Positions 11,917 to 22,135 of a DNA stretch of 64,000 bases are shown here, in pieces; position 1 is the stretch's first letter; each line of letters starts with the position of its first letter. The DNA comes from Crocodylus rhombifer (Eukaryota > Chordata > Crocodylia > Crocodylidae), in NCBI GenBank assembly GCA_038503035.1, contig JAVSML010025533.1, positions 43,442 to 107,441 of the forward strand, given 5' to 3'. Below the pieces are notes generated by a model, which had not been told where the DNA came from, did no database searches, and worked only from the letters and a program-made list of their open reading frames with translations. Made by a program: the position numbers and the translations under genes.

Positions 11917-14585
11917 GTTTCATAGTTTCATAGTAGCTAGAGTCGGAAGGGACCTAGGTAGATCATCTAGTCCAACCCCCTGCCTTGGCAGGAAAGAGCA
12001 CCGGGGTCAGATGACCCCAGCAAGGTGCTCATCTAACTTCCTTTTAAAAATCCCCAGGCTAGGAGCCTGCACCACTTCCCCCGGAAGCTGGTTCCAGGCC
12101 CTAGCCGCCCTGACTGTGAAGTAGCGCCTCCTAATATCTAATCGAAACTTACCCTCCGCCAGCTTGTGACCGTTATTCCTGGTCACTCCTGGCAGCGCAC
12201 GGGGGAACAGGGACTCCCCCAATACCTGCTGGTCCCCCCTGACCAGTTTGTAGCAGGCCACAAGGTCCCCCCTTAACCTTCTCTTGTGGAGGCTAAACAG
12301 GTTCAGGTCCCGTAGCCTCTCCTCATAAGGCCTGCCCTGCTGACCCCTGATCATACGAGTGGCCCTCCTCTGAACTCTTTCCATATCGTCCACGTCCCTC
12401 TTGAAGTGTGGCGCCCAGAACTGGACGCAGTACTCCAGCTGCGGCCTGACCAGTGCCGCATAGAGGGGGAGGATCACCTCCCTGGACCTGCTCGAGATGC
12501 ATCTGTGGATGCATGACAGGGTACGATTGGCCTTCTTGACTGCCTCCCCACACTGCCGGCCCATGTTCATTGTGGAGTCAATGATGACTCTAAGATCCTT
12601 TTCCGTCTCCGTGCTGGCAAGAGGGGAGTTCCCCAACCTGTAAGTGTGGTGCCGGTTCTTCCTCCCCATGTGCAACACCTTGCACTTATCAGTGTTAAAC
12701 CCCATCCTATTCTCATCCGCCCACCGTTGCAACCTGTCAAGGTCAGCTTGTAGCCTATTGCACCCTTCTAGTGCACCCACATCCCCCCACATCTTAGTGT
12801 CATCAGCAAACTTGAACAGGGTGCTTTCTACCCCCTCATCCAAGTCACTGATGAAGATGTTAAACAGTGCGGGCCCGAGGACCGAGCCCTGCGGAACCCC
12901 ACTGCCCACGTCCTTCCAGGTCGAGAAGAACCCATCCACTACCACCCTCTGGGTGCGGCCCTCCAACCAGTTGGCGACCCATTTGACCGTGTGGGCATCG
13001 ACACCACAGTCTCCCAGCTTTTTGATGAGGACAGGGTGAGAGACAGTGTCGAAAGCCTTCCGGAAGTCCAGAAAGACTACATCCACAGCAACCCCTGCGT
13101 CTAATGATTTGGTGACCTGATCGTAAAAGGCCACCAGGTTGGTCTGACAAGACCTGCCACTGATGAACCCATGTTGGTTGCCCCTGAGCATGCATTCCCC
13201 CGCAAGGCCCTCCTGGATGTGTGCCAGGATAATTTTTTCAAAGAGCTTACCCGGGATTGAGGTAAGACTAACTGGCCTGTAATTTCCCGGGTCCTCTTTT
13301 TTTCCCTTTTTGAAGATAGGGACCACATTGGCCCTCTTCCAGTCCTCCGGCACCTCACCAGAGCACCACAAGTGCTCATAGAGCCGCGCCAGGGGTCCCG
13401 CAATGACCTCGGCCAGTTCCTGTAGAACCCTAGGGTGAAGATCGTCCCGACCAGCGGACTTGAACACGTCCAGCCTCTCCAGAAGTACCCTAACTAACTC
13501 CTCGCTAACCCCTGGCCCCGGCGTGTCTCTCCCGGGGCCCGAGGGGGGCCCAGCAGGGAGGTGGCTGAACTGGTCCCTACTTAGGAAGACAGAGGCAAAG
13601 AAATCATTAAATATGTTAGCTTTGTCATCTGGCGTGATGACTAAGTTGCCCATCGTGTCCTGCAGGGGCCCCACATTACCCGGGACCCTCTTTTTACCCC
13701 CTATGTATTTGAAGAAGGACTTCTTATTGTCCTTAATCCGGGAAGCTAGTCCTATCTCCATCTCTGCCTTGGCCCTCCTGACTGCCCCCCTACATCCTCG
13801 GGCGACTGTAACATAGTCCTTCTTGGTGATGACCCCATCTCTCCATTGGGTGTATGCCTCCCTTTTAGCAAGGAGACATTCCCGGATGCTCTTAGTGAGC
13901 CATGGGGGTTTATGTGCCCTCCTGCTCCCTTTGACCCTTGTTGGGATTACCTCCCTTTGGGCATGGAGGATCGTCTCCTTAAGGAGCAACCACTCACCTT
14001 CGACATCTGATTCCCTTCCCCTCTGGGTCCTCAGCGCTTCCCCAACGATCCTCCTTAGCTTGTTGAAGTCAGCCCTCCTAAAGTCTAGGGCTGTTGCCTT
14101 GCTGCAGCCCTTTGCCACCTTACGCTGGATGGTGAATTCCAGCAAGCGATGATCACTGTCTCCCAGGTGGTCCATCACCCGCAGCCCCCTCACCAGGTCA
14201 TCACCTGTGGCCAACACCAGGTCCAACAAGGCGTCTCCCCTGGTGGGACTGTGCACCTCCTGGGTTAGATGGAGGTCCTGCACTCTGGCTAAGAACCAAC
14301 GTGAGCGATCAGACTTGGCTGACTGCTCCTCCCAGCAGATGTCTGGGAAGTTCAGGTCCCCCATGATGACCACATCCTTAGCCCTCACTGCCTCTGTGAG
14401 CTGACCTAAGAATTCCTGGTCGAGCTCTTCTCCCTGGTTGGGAGGTCTATAGTAGACTCCCACCATTAAGTCTCTCTCCCCTGGACTGCCTTTTACTCTA
14501 ACCCAGAGCACCTCAGAGTGCCCCCCCTCTACCCCCTTGCTAATTAATGAGGAAGTATATTCCTCCTTGATGTAGAGTGCTACAT
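11917..14585 (-). mobile_element. CR1 LINE copy B, 5'-truncated, long intact frame
   Basis: On the minus strand this copy runs from a truncated endonuclease domain through reverse transcriptase to the 3' UTR. It ends in tandem TTTCATAG octamers at 11917-11937, the usual CR1 3' signature. Its coding part is open throughout, unlike copies A, C, D and E, so it is the best-preserved CR1 here. The 5' junction lies near 14585, where CR1 coding (VALYIKEEY) abuts sequence resembling a tRNA-type A box. That junction is ordinary 5' truncation. Confidence 0.93.
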
Positions 14586-14619
14586 CTCCCACTTGCCAGG
14601 AGACTGCTCTAACCACCAA
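12007..14619 (-). CDS. CR1 ORF2-type protein, partial endonuclease plus reverse transcriptase (870 aa)
   Basis: The uninterrupted frame holds the C-terminal half of an apurinic-type endonuclease (VYYRPP 55-60, GDLNFPD 87-93, SDH 155-157) and then a full CR1 reverse transcriptase. Visible RT motifs are [37 protein letters not shown] and the catalytic FADD at residues 604-607. It ends in the usual C-terminal segment HLAGVI. An active CR1 protein nicks target DNA and primes reverse transcription of its own RNA. This one lacks the N-terminal endonuclease, including the first Asn and Glu active-site region, so it is dead on arrival as a transposon. The first 12 or so codons appear to come from the flanking SINE-like sequence, so the annotated start is not the native one. 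There is no sign that it is expressed. Confidence 0.85.
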   Translation of the reverse strand: MVVRAVSWQVGDVALYIKEEYTSSLISKGVEGGHSEVLWVRVKGSPGERDLMVGVYYRPPNQGEELDQEFLGQLTEAVRAKDVVIMGDLNFPDICWEEQSAKSDRSRWFLARVQDLHLTQEVHSPTRGDALLDLVLATGDDLVRGLRVMDHLGDSDHRLLEFTIQRKVAKGCSKATALDFRRADFNKLRRIVGEALRTQRGRESDVEGEWLLLKETILHAQREVIPTRVKGSRRAHKPPWLTKSIRECLLAKREAYTQWRDGVITKKDYVTVARGCRGAVRRAKAEMEIGLASRIKDNKKSFFKYIGGKKRVPGNVGPLQDTMGNLVITPDDKANIFNDFFASVFLSRDQFSHLPAGPPSGPGRDTPGPGVSEELVRVLLERLDVFKSAGRDDLHPRVLQELAEVIAGPLARLYEHLWCSGEVPEDWKRANVVPIFKKGKKEDPGNYRPVSLTSIPGKLFEKIILAHIQEGLAGECMLRGNQHGFISGRSCQTNLVAFYDQVTKSLDAGVAVDVVFLDFRKAFDTVSHPVLIKKLGDCGVDAHTVKWVANWLEGRTQRVVVDGFFSTWKDVGSGVPQGSVLGPALFNIFISDLDEGVESTLFKFADDTKMWGDVGALEGCNRLQADLDRLQRWADENRMGFNTDKCKVLHMGRKNRHHTYRLGNSPLASTETEKDLRVIIDSTMNMGRQCGEAVKKANRTLSCIHRCISSRSREVILPLYAALVRPQLEYCVQFWAPHFKRDVDDMERVQRRATRMIRGQQGRPYEERLRDLNLFSLHKRRLRGDLVACYKLVRGDQQVLGESLFPRALPGVTRNNGHKLAEGKFRLDIRRRYFTVRAARAWNQLPGEVVQAPSLGIFKRKLDEHLAGVI

Positions 14620-14620
14620 A
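14586..14620 (-). mobile_element. tRNA-like (A-box) SINE fragment at CR1 B junction
   Basis: Read on the minus strand the sequence just outside CR1 B contains GTGGTTAGAGCAG followed by CTGGCAAGTGGGAGAT, close to a tRNA D-arm/A-box. No B box follows because CR1 begins there. CR1 B probably inserted into this SINE-like repeat. Confidence 0.35.
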
Positions 14621-14739
14621 ATTATTCCAGGGTTGATGGTTGTTCTCAGTCTCTTCTATTAAAACTGTTCCATTTGGCATATAATAATCTATTCTTCTAG
14701 CTAAAGAGAAACAGTGAATATATGATCTTTTGGTTAAAG

Positions 14740-14880
14740 CAATCCAATCATCTGGGAGAGAGAAGACCTTTGTTCCAGACTGCACTCCAGTGAATATGTT
14801 GGTTCCTGATTCACTACATCAGGGACTGTAACCTGGGCTTCCTACCTCTTAGGTGAGTGCCCTAACAGCTAGTCATGATT
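14740..14880 (-). mobile_element. tRNA-like SINE remnant
   Basis: On the minus strand GCTGTTAGGGCACTCACC (A-box-like) is followed about 35 bp later by GGTTACAGTCCC (B-box-like), the layout of a tRNA-derived SINE head. It is too diverged to be a functional tRNA gene. The body and tail were not delimited. Confidence 0.4.
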
Positions 14881-15149
14881 ATTGTTACACTCTTTTTCTC
14901 TTGCCCAATGAATATTTAAGTAACCCATGCAAAGTGCTACAGCTTCAACTGAAGATATTGTGTGGGCCTTCTTTCCCCATTACACAATGGCCTATCGTAT
15001 GTAGGTTAGGTTCTTCTTGAAAGTAAAAGATATATCTTTAAATACCCTCTGATAGGGAAGGAATTAACTTTAGCTCACCCTGGGTGAATGCTAAAATCAA
15101 GCTTTAGGTACCTCATTCTCCCCATACTCTGCATAAGAAGCCTAGATGC

Positions 15150-15960
15150 TAGAGATGTGTGAAACGGCCCTATTTGATTCAGATTTGGATTTGGCCTGAA
15201 TCAGGGACAGTGATTCAATTAATTGATTTGAATCACTGTCCCCAATTTGATTCAGCTGAATCCAAATCTGAAGATTTGATGCTGATTCAGAGAATCAGCA
15301 ATTCAGCCATAGATACAGCTTTAAATGTTTTTTCTACATGCCATGAGGTACCAGGTGCAGCTCATGAATGCTGCGAAGCAGGGATGGATGGAACATCCCA
15401 CAGGAACATGGAGGGCCCCCCACATCCTCAGCGGTGAACCCGGAAGTGGACCAGAAGTACTTGCAGTCCACTTCCAGGTCTGCTGGGGAACGTGCAGGGG
15501 GATCTGCCCATGCCCCCCCCCCCCAGCTTGGCAATCGGCCACAGGGGGAACTTGGGTGCACCCCCAGAGCCAGAAAGCACCAGTCACCAAGCTGGGGAAG
15601 ATGGGGGGCCCCCCTGTATGCTCCCTGGCAGTCCTGGAAGTAGACTGCTTCTGGTCCACTTCTGGGTCTGCTGCTGAGTGCACTGGGACCCCTCCATGCT
15701 CATGTGGGATGCTCCATCCATCCCAGCATTGTAGCATTCATGAGCTGCCTGGTACCTTGAGGTATGTAGAAAAAACATTTAAAGCTGTCTCTATGTTTGA
15801 ATCACCAGATCTTTCCAAGTCTCTCCGAATCAGAGGGTTCCGATTCGATTCGGACAGATTAAAGAGTCTCCTTATTTGATTCAGAATTGGAGATTCAGCC
15901 ACCAAATCACCCCAAATTTCTGCCAAACTGAATCAGCAACTGAAGCTTCACACATCCCTA
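15150..15960. mobile_element. Fold-back hAT-type element, 811 bp, with target duplication
   Basis: The element starts TAGAGATGTGTGAA and ends, read inverted, TAGGGATGTGTGAA. It is flanked by 8-mers CTAGATGC (15142-15149) and CTACATGC (15961-15968), seven of eight matching, which is the hAT signature. The inverted repeat extends nearly to the centre. The block at 15340-15420 (GGTGCAGCTCATGAATGC) is mirrored at 15700-15770, around an axis near 15555. Open frames on both strands here are mirror images of this palindrome, not genes. A transcript could fold into a hairpin several hundred bp long. Confidence 0.8.
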
Positions 15961-16604
15961 CTACATGCCCCACTTGGAAACTGTGAATTTCACTATGTGA
16001 CTGGACACCTACCAGTTAGGTACTGAACTCTTAACATAGTGATGCCTATGTTCTTTGGTGGAGCCAGCACCGAAAGGCAATTAGAACCTGAAGTCCATAG
16101 TCACTCTTGAAACTGAACCTTAACATTTTGAAAAATTTACCCAAGTCCCTAAATAATAGTAAGTGCTCTAACTTTTTTTGCTTTGGGACTAAGTAATAAG
16201 TATTTACTTGATTATGAGACTTGATTATAAGATCTGTGTGGGTTGATCCCTGTGTTCATACAAAGCTTCATTCAGTGGGGCTGTACTCAGGTGCAAAAGA
16301 GTTGGTCAATGTAGAACAATTTACAGGATCATAGTCTAACACAGGAGCAGGCTTCCCACAGCAGATTCAGATTAAACCTTTATATTGTAAGTGATTCAAA
16401 CAACATAACTATAAACTGGTAAATTTAAAAATAAAAGAGGGAACTTTCTGTGCTTTGTAACTGAAGCAAGCCATCTTCCTTGTTTCTTAAGAGGTCAGAA
16501 TAAGATCAGTTTGGGACATCTGTAAATATGTTACTGTTCACCACTGTGCTCAATTTTCATATGGTTTTCTTGCATCAGAGGAGGTAGGGAGTAGAGCATT
16601 AAAG

Positions 16605-16790
16605 GCACCTATACACATGCAGCGAGGTACGCACATGGGAGCAGACTCAGTTAATAGAGTCTGCTGGAACATGGTAATTATCATACTCCGGTGGACTCTA
16701 GCATTTCATATATTAGAGTCCCTGTGCTGAAAAATGGTGATGGGAGCACTTTAAATAAAGATCGTTCAGTGGGGGCACTGATACCTGAGA
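16605..16790 (+). mobile_element. Multi-hairpin MITE, copy 1 (partial)
   Basis: It begins GGCACCTATACACATG and contains hairpin 1 (AGAGTCTGCTGGAACATG against CATACTCCGG...) and part of hairpin 2 (TTAGAGTCCC...AAAAATGGTGA), with GCACTTTAAATAAAG. The layout is shared with 41086-41428 and 53930-54240. The right end was not found. Confidence 0.45.
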
Positions 16791-16949
16791 TGCTCTCAGA
16801 GCAAAAATACATGCATACAGATATATGTGTGTTTGTGTCAGATTAAAAGTTACATATACATTGTAATGAACAAGTTTCAAAAGTTAGGGAAAGTGAGCAA
16901 GAGCAGCCTTCTCTGCTGCACTTCAATATGCCTCATTGCATTGTAGATT

Positions 16950-17230
16950 AGTGATTTTCAGCTGGGGGGCTGGGGCACCATGGCGTGCTGACAGATACTC
17001 TGAAGGGTGGTATGAGGTGTGAGGAGATAAACAGACAAATTAAGCAGATAAGCCAGGCTCAGGCTTGTTCCTACCTGGATCGTCTCTCATGCCTACTGCC
17101 CAGCCCTTTTTAAGGAGGAAAACATTGTAATATATATAAATTTGTTTTTGAAATTGGGTGCTACTCAATTCACAAAAATTATGGAGGTGTGCCTTGAGTC
17201 TTGTTAGGGGTGCCTTCTGACACAAAAGGT
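16950..17230. mobile_element. Degraded hAT-like repeat (tentative)
   Basis: The left tip GTGATTTTCAGCTGGGG and the downstream GGGGTGCCTTCTGACACAAA resemble a common reptile hAT MITE (tip and body). No duplication or clear right end is visible. Confidence 0.25.
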
Positions 17231-17339
17231 CTATGTAGAATATCAAAAATATGATCTTGTCATTAAGAAGTTGGAAAGGGAGTGGTGAGCCCTGGATGTC
17301 TGGTTTTGACCTGACTGTAATTGTGATCATCTTGACCAC

Positions 17340-19330
17340 TTCATTCTAGTAGTGACAGTGGAATGTAAATGTTAGATCACACTAGTTGAAATGGTTCCTC
17401 AGCTCATTTGGATCAGGGAAAGTTAAGATGATAAATTGCAGCTAGTATTCCTGATGAACTACTCAGACAACTGTGCATCAAGGCAGATAGGCTTTATGTC
17501 TTGTGTTGCTCAACTGATCCAGTCACAGCTTTGTTATGGTAACCAGTTTGATTCCCATATGCAGAGGGCTCCAGTAACAAAAGCTGAAAATTAGGTATGC
17601 ATGAATCACCATGTTTAAGTCCAAATCCAGTAGCAAGGACCCTGAGGTTAGACACATCTCTTCTTTTTGTATAGATTGTTTGTTTGCCTGTGGGCCTTTT
17701 TATTGTAAAGTATGTATTTATTTTCACAATGTCCAATTTAATATTTCCCTACCTTTCTTTTTCACTTTACCTTATCTATCTCTTTTTGGACACTACCTGC
17801 AAATGGTTTCTTTTGAAGGTTTTCAGCTTTTAAATGTTTTATATTATTGTCTGGCTAATGTTACTGAATTTTGTTATTGATCTGCTAGCTTCTTTGTCCT
17901 TCCTTTTTTAAACTATAACAAAGAAAATCCCTCCCCACCCATTATTGGATGGCCAACAATGAAAAAATTGCTGGAAGAATTGCTGTCCCTTTTTGCTGGT
18001 GATTGTTTATTTGATCTGTCAGTCATACCACCAATTTCAAACACATCTACAAAAAAATAGCCAGATCAGAGGAAATAGTACTCAAAATGCTCACATTTTA
18101 CCCATACACCATCTAGGAAAAGCCTTTCAGTATAAAATAGACTTCTATTTGTCCCTTTTTAATTAAAGTATATTCCTATCATTCTGGAAAATTGTATTTA
18201 AATGATGATGATTTTATGCATAATTTAACATCTAAAAGAACTGCTAAGCTAGGTACGGGTATGTGCAGGCATTGCATTTAGATCAACCAGGGTTAGGCTG
18301 ATCTAAACTCCCATCTATGCAGGCATTCAGAGGGTTTAATTTGGCCAAAAAATAGTGCACTGGATTAAGTTAGTGCACCTCAGGAGGTACACTAATTTAG
18401 ACTGAGAAAGTGGTAACCCAATCTAGGAAGGGGTTAACCTGAATTTGCACACACATTCCCGTACATATTCACATAGCCCCAGGGCTGGGAAAGTTCAGCC
18501 ACCTGCTCCAGTCCTTGAGCTGTGCCATTCTTACCGCCCAGACCCTGACCAAACTATTTTTAGTACCCCTTGTCCCCTCACAACCAAGCAACAACTCTGC
18601 TCCACCCCAGTCCTGCCATTCTCTCCCCTGACTTCTAGTTACTTACCTTGGGGTCCCCGCATTGTTCCCAGCAGAGGCAAGTAGCTGCATGTACTGCTTC
18701 CAGTCTAGGTTTAAGCAACTCAAAGTAAGCTGTCTAAACTCAGGCAGGATACTGCAAACACTTGTTCACACCCTCTGAATGTAGAGCAGATGGAAGTAAA
18801 GGAGAGATGCTTAGATTTAATTTGCATGTAAAGTTTTGCTCGAGGAATTATTAGGCCAAGTAGATGGGTTAGCAAGGTTAGGCCCACCTCCCAAACACTT
18901 AAGCATGTGCATAGTTTAAGTGCATACATAGCACCTTTGAATTTAATGAAAATATTTGTATACCCAGAAATAAACATATGCATGCATGAGCCTTGTAGTA
19001 TTGTGGACAAAATCAGTAGTTTGTATTATGTTCATTTGTAATTTCTGTAAAGAAATGAAGCAAATTTAAGACTGCATTACTAAAGATAAAGATGCCCTAC
19101 TTAAGGAGGCATATGACCTGTTATATTTCAACTATCTGGTTACTATTTTCTAACCTTGTAACATGGGGACACATTTAGGCAGTACTGATCACCACAGATA
19201 TTTCTGAAAAGCACTGCTTTTGAGCTTCCTTTAATCCTCCTTTCTCTAATCCCCCCTAAGACTCTTACTAGGCCTGATCTAAAAGCCAAATGAACATAAA
19301 AGAACTTAAGAACTGCCATTTACTTTGGTC
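17340..19330. other. AT-rich DNA, nothing firm
   Basis: No recognisable genes. A possible short repeat at 18246-18430 contains mirrored TTAGTGCACCTC and GGTACACTAATTTAG strings, but its ends could not be set. Confidence 0.4.
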
Positions 19331-19335
19331 AGGCA

Positions 19336-19482
19336 TTGGGTGTGTCTACACAAGATGCTTAATGCACAGTAAACTAATTCTACTGCGCATTAGTGTGTCA
19401 TGGCAAAAACCATGCTAATGCACTAATGCGCAGTAGAATTAGTCTACTGTGCATTAGGTGTCATGAAGGGCATTTATACATA
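19336..19482. mobile_element. Palindromic MITE with near-perfect 36-bp arms
   Basis: Arms at 19360-19395 and 19421-19456 are inverted repeats matching at 35 of 36 positions, separated by a 25-nt loop. The outer sequence has GTGTCTACACAAGATGC on the left and ATGAAGGGCATTTATAC on the right, the looser ends of the same inverted repeat. No coding potential. Confidence 0.65.
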
Positions 19483-19679
19483 TACTTTTTCACCTTGTGA
19501 TGAACCAGAGATCTACTGCTTCAGAGCAGACTCAATTAATCAGAGAGCACCTAATTAATAAATATATATATAGTCATGTTTCATTTTAGTCATGGAAGAA
19601 CATGGATTTTGGGGTATTTTAAAGATTGACTTAGGGATTTTTTGTCAGAGAATTTGCAATTTTTAAACAGGGAGCACCA

Positions 19680-20400
19680 GGATTCTTGCTAGTGAGGCAA
19701 GTGGAGGAACCCAAGCAGAGGAACCTGCCCAGGGCTGGCACTGGGGACCCAGCTGGAGGGCAAATGAGGTGAACGACCTCCTGACCATTTGGCATAGGTG
19801 GAGTAATGCCCAGACCAGGTGGGAAATAGCCCAGGGCCCTTCAGGAAATGGGGGCCCCAGGATGGAGAGGCAGGCAGTGTGGGTAGCATGCATATGTGCA
19901 CTTGCAGGTTGGCCACACCCCGCAGGCGTTGCTCGAGAGCAGGGAGCAGAGCATCCCAGCAGAGCTACACAGCCCAGAGCCCACTTGCCACATGGAGGTA
20001 TGTTTGTGGAAATGAAAATGGGGCATAGAGGTGAGGGGAAAACTGAAGCCCCACAGTGAGGGAGAGGGCTGGCGCTGGGGCAGCAGGGCCAGGGGCCATG
20101 GTGCTGCCCAGCTCCAGCCAGGGCAATGCATACCTGGGGCAGGAAGCAGGGTGGAGGTGTGAGTAGGCAGCTTTTGCAGGGGACCAGAGGTAGGGGGGAG
20201 GGGCAGCTCCCTATTGCTGCATGTACCTGGGACCAGCAGAGGCATGGGGAGAGGGATGTGCCCCCCAGATTTGTACATGGGGCAGAGGCAGGCTGCAGCT
20301 GTTTGCTCAGATCTGTGCCTCCTGCCTTTGCCTGGGCCCTAGGCCCCCTCCCTGTCCTGCTAGACAGGGCACAGGGCCCTGAGGGCAAAGGCAACAGACA
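19680..20400. repeat. GC-rich dispersed repeat, locus 1
   Basis: This GC-rich block in AT-rich surroundings shares strings such as CCCCCCAGATTTGTACATGG and GGCAGGCTGCAGCTG with GC-rich blocks at 35470-36130, and more weakly with 27930-28330 and 6960-7260. A 243-codon frame on the minus strand (19663-20394) is Pro/Cys/Ser-rich, without domains, and overlaps other open frames; I treat it as compositional. Confidence 0.4.
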
Positions 20401-20584
20401 GTGCAGAGAGACCCAAGAAAATACTAGTTCAAGCAGTTGGACAAGTTATTTGAAAAGCTCTATAACTGAAGCTAGTGTCCTAAATGAATGGGGTGCTTAG
20501 CATACCTGAAAAATCTTCAGGCCACTTACCTAGATACCCAAAGCTTTTAAAGCCTAACTTTAGGGCTCTGTATTTTTAATTTTT

Positions 20585-20623
20585 TTAAAACCTTGCAAAT
20601 AACACCATTTTGCAACTATTTAG
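20585..20623 (+). mobile_element. PLE terminal repeat, left piece
   Basis: AACCTTGCAAATAAC...TTTTGCAACTATTTAG matches, with changes, the PLE end seen inverted at 22205-22250 (AAGCTTGCTAAG...CCAACTATTTAG). The continuation TTGGTCTAATAAAAGATATC is found only at 21546, on the far side of a 922-bp block. Confidence 0.45.
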
Positions 20624-21545
20624 GCACTGTTTGTGCCTGCCACTTTAAGGGCCAGAAGCTAGCAGCCAGCAGGTGCCTGATTAGGCCAGACATTTTGGAT
20701 TCAGGGCTGCCCATATAAACAGGGCATTTTGCTGCTGGAAGGCCAGGTAATAATATTGCCTGGCTGGTATCAGCTAGAGGTAAGGGAGGAGATGTAGGGG
20801 ATGGTCAGGAGGCTCCTGGTCCTGGGCATGACCTAAAACTGCACCCTGCCAGGACTGGGTGGCCTGGTGGGGCTTTCAGTGGTGCAGGAGTCCCCAGGAA
20901 ATGCCAGGCCAGTTACCATCCCAAAAGGTGGGCTGGGGTTCCTTAACCCCTAGCCCCACAACTGGGTGGGTTAACCACTTTGTAGGGTCTAGAAGGTGGA
21001 CCCCAGAGAGAGTTGGGCCATAGACTCTTAACCTATCTTGACATCCCCCGACTGGTCCAAGCTGGGGCCGAGACCGGAAGGGTCAAAGGGTCAGGGGCCC
21101 AGCATGAGGAAAGCCCAAGAGCTGAGGGTCTGGGGTTCCGACTGGCCTGGAGGTGCTCCAGGGCCAGTGAGCCAAAGGTCCTGGGGGACCATACCTATAA
21201 GGGGGAGCAGCTCAGGGAACTATGCAGCCAGGAATGAAGGCAGAATAGGCTGCCTGAATGGAGGGATCTAAGTGGGGTTCAACTAGTAGGATTCAGGGAC
21301 CCAGTGTGGGGCCGCTGATATTGATAACATTTGGATGTCATCTGCAAAGCTTGGCCTGTGGTGTAGGTGAGGAACAGAGCTACAGCTAGCACCCCCTGGC
21401 ATCAGGGCAAGAAATGGGCAGCCTCCCACTTAAGCAACATTAACAAATTAATGACAAGGTGGGACGGGTGAGAAGGCGGGCAGTTAGCCCAGAAACAGGT
21501 GGGCGGGCCACAGGAAAATCAGCCCCGAGAAGGCCCCCTGTTACG
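20624..21545 (+). mobile_element. LTR-like insertion splitting a PLE end (tentative)
   Basis: This 922-bp GC-rich block has a TATAAA box at about 20714 and no coding frame of note. It lies exactly between two halves of a PLE terminal sequence, so it is probably an insertion. Its ends (GCACTGTTTGTG... and ...CCCCCTGTTACG) are not a clean TG...CA pair, and no exact target duplication was found, so the LTR assignment is uncertain. Confidence 0.35.
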
Positions 21546-21760
21546 TTGGTCTAATAAAAGATATCACATCTACCCAAAGACTCCAGCTACAGGTCAACAT
21601 TCCCCTCCCTCCACCTTCCTGGACCATCCAGGAAGAGCACAAAACACCTGCAGATGCTCTCTTTGCCTGAACAAGGGTGTTTGTACACAAAAGTTTTCAA
21701 AAAAGATTTTTCCAGCTATTTTAGTTGGTCTAATAAAAGATAGCTCATAGTGATGGTTTT
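21546..21760 (+). mobile_element. PLE 3' end with repeated terminal sequence
   Basis: TTGGTCTAATAAAAGAT occurs at 21546 and again at about 21725. Between them is a diverged PLE 3' UTR (GGAAGAGCAC, CCTGCAGATGC, CCTGAACAAGGGTGT). A 3' end bracketed by two copies of the terminal sequence is the usual Penelope head-to-tail arrangement. Confidence 0.6.
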
Positions 21761-21939
21761 ACCAGTCTGACTGCATTTGCTATGTACTGAGCTACAAGGA
21801 ATAGAGCATGGCTCATGGCCAGTATATTCTTCAGGATGCTTATCCCAAAAACCAATGTGCAAGAATGCCAGTCAGTGAAAATACCACAAGACAATGGGTG
21901 GGAATCAAATACGGGTAGAGGGAGGGGGATGTTCACCTG

Positions 21940-22070
21940 TAGCTAGAGTCTTTAGGTAGATGCAATATCTTTTATTAGAGCAACTAAATAGTTGCAAAAA
22001 AGTATTATTTGAAAGCTGTTGGACAGCCACATCCTCTCTGTCAAAAAAAAAAGAAATTTAAAATGGTGAG
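21940..22070 (-). mobile_element. PLE 3' end fragment
   Basis: On the minus strand GCAACTATTTAGTTGCTCTAATAAAAGATATTGC-type sequence at 21960-22005 is a diverged copy of the PLE terminal motif, preceded by remnants of the 3' UTR (TCTGACAGAG-like). It lies head-to-head with the previous plus-strand copy. Confidence 0.5.
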
Positions 22071-22135
22071 AGATATGAAAGATGGTCGGAAATCCCTCGG
22101 GTATTAAAATGCCAGTCTTTAGAAACCAAGGTTTA

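Noticed and set aside
14740..14880. A functional tRNA gene
   Set aside because: The A- and B-box-like strings are degenerate and no cloverleaf could be drawn; a SINE remnant is likelier.
15325..15879. 184-codon plus-strand frame and similar minus-strand frames
   Set aside because: Mirror images generated by the fold-back element; no protein features.
19663..20394. 243-codon open frame, minus strand
   Set aside because: Cys/Pro/Ser-rich, no domain, overlaps open frames on the other strand, and lies in a GC-rich repeat where long frames arise by composition.
20624..21545. CTGTT or TTAGG/TTACG as a target duplication for the LTR-like block
   Set aside because: Neither choice leaves TG...CA ends, so no duplication is claimed.
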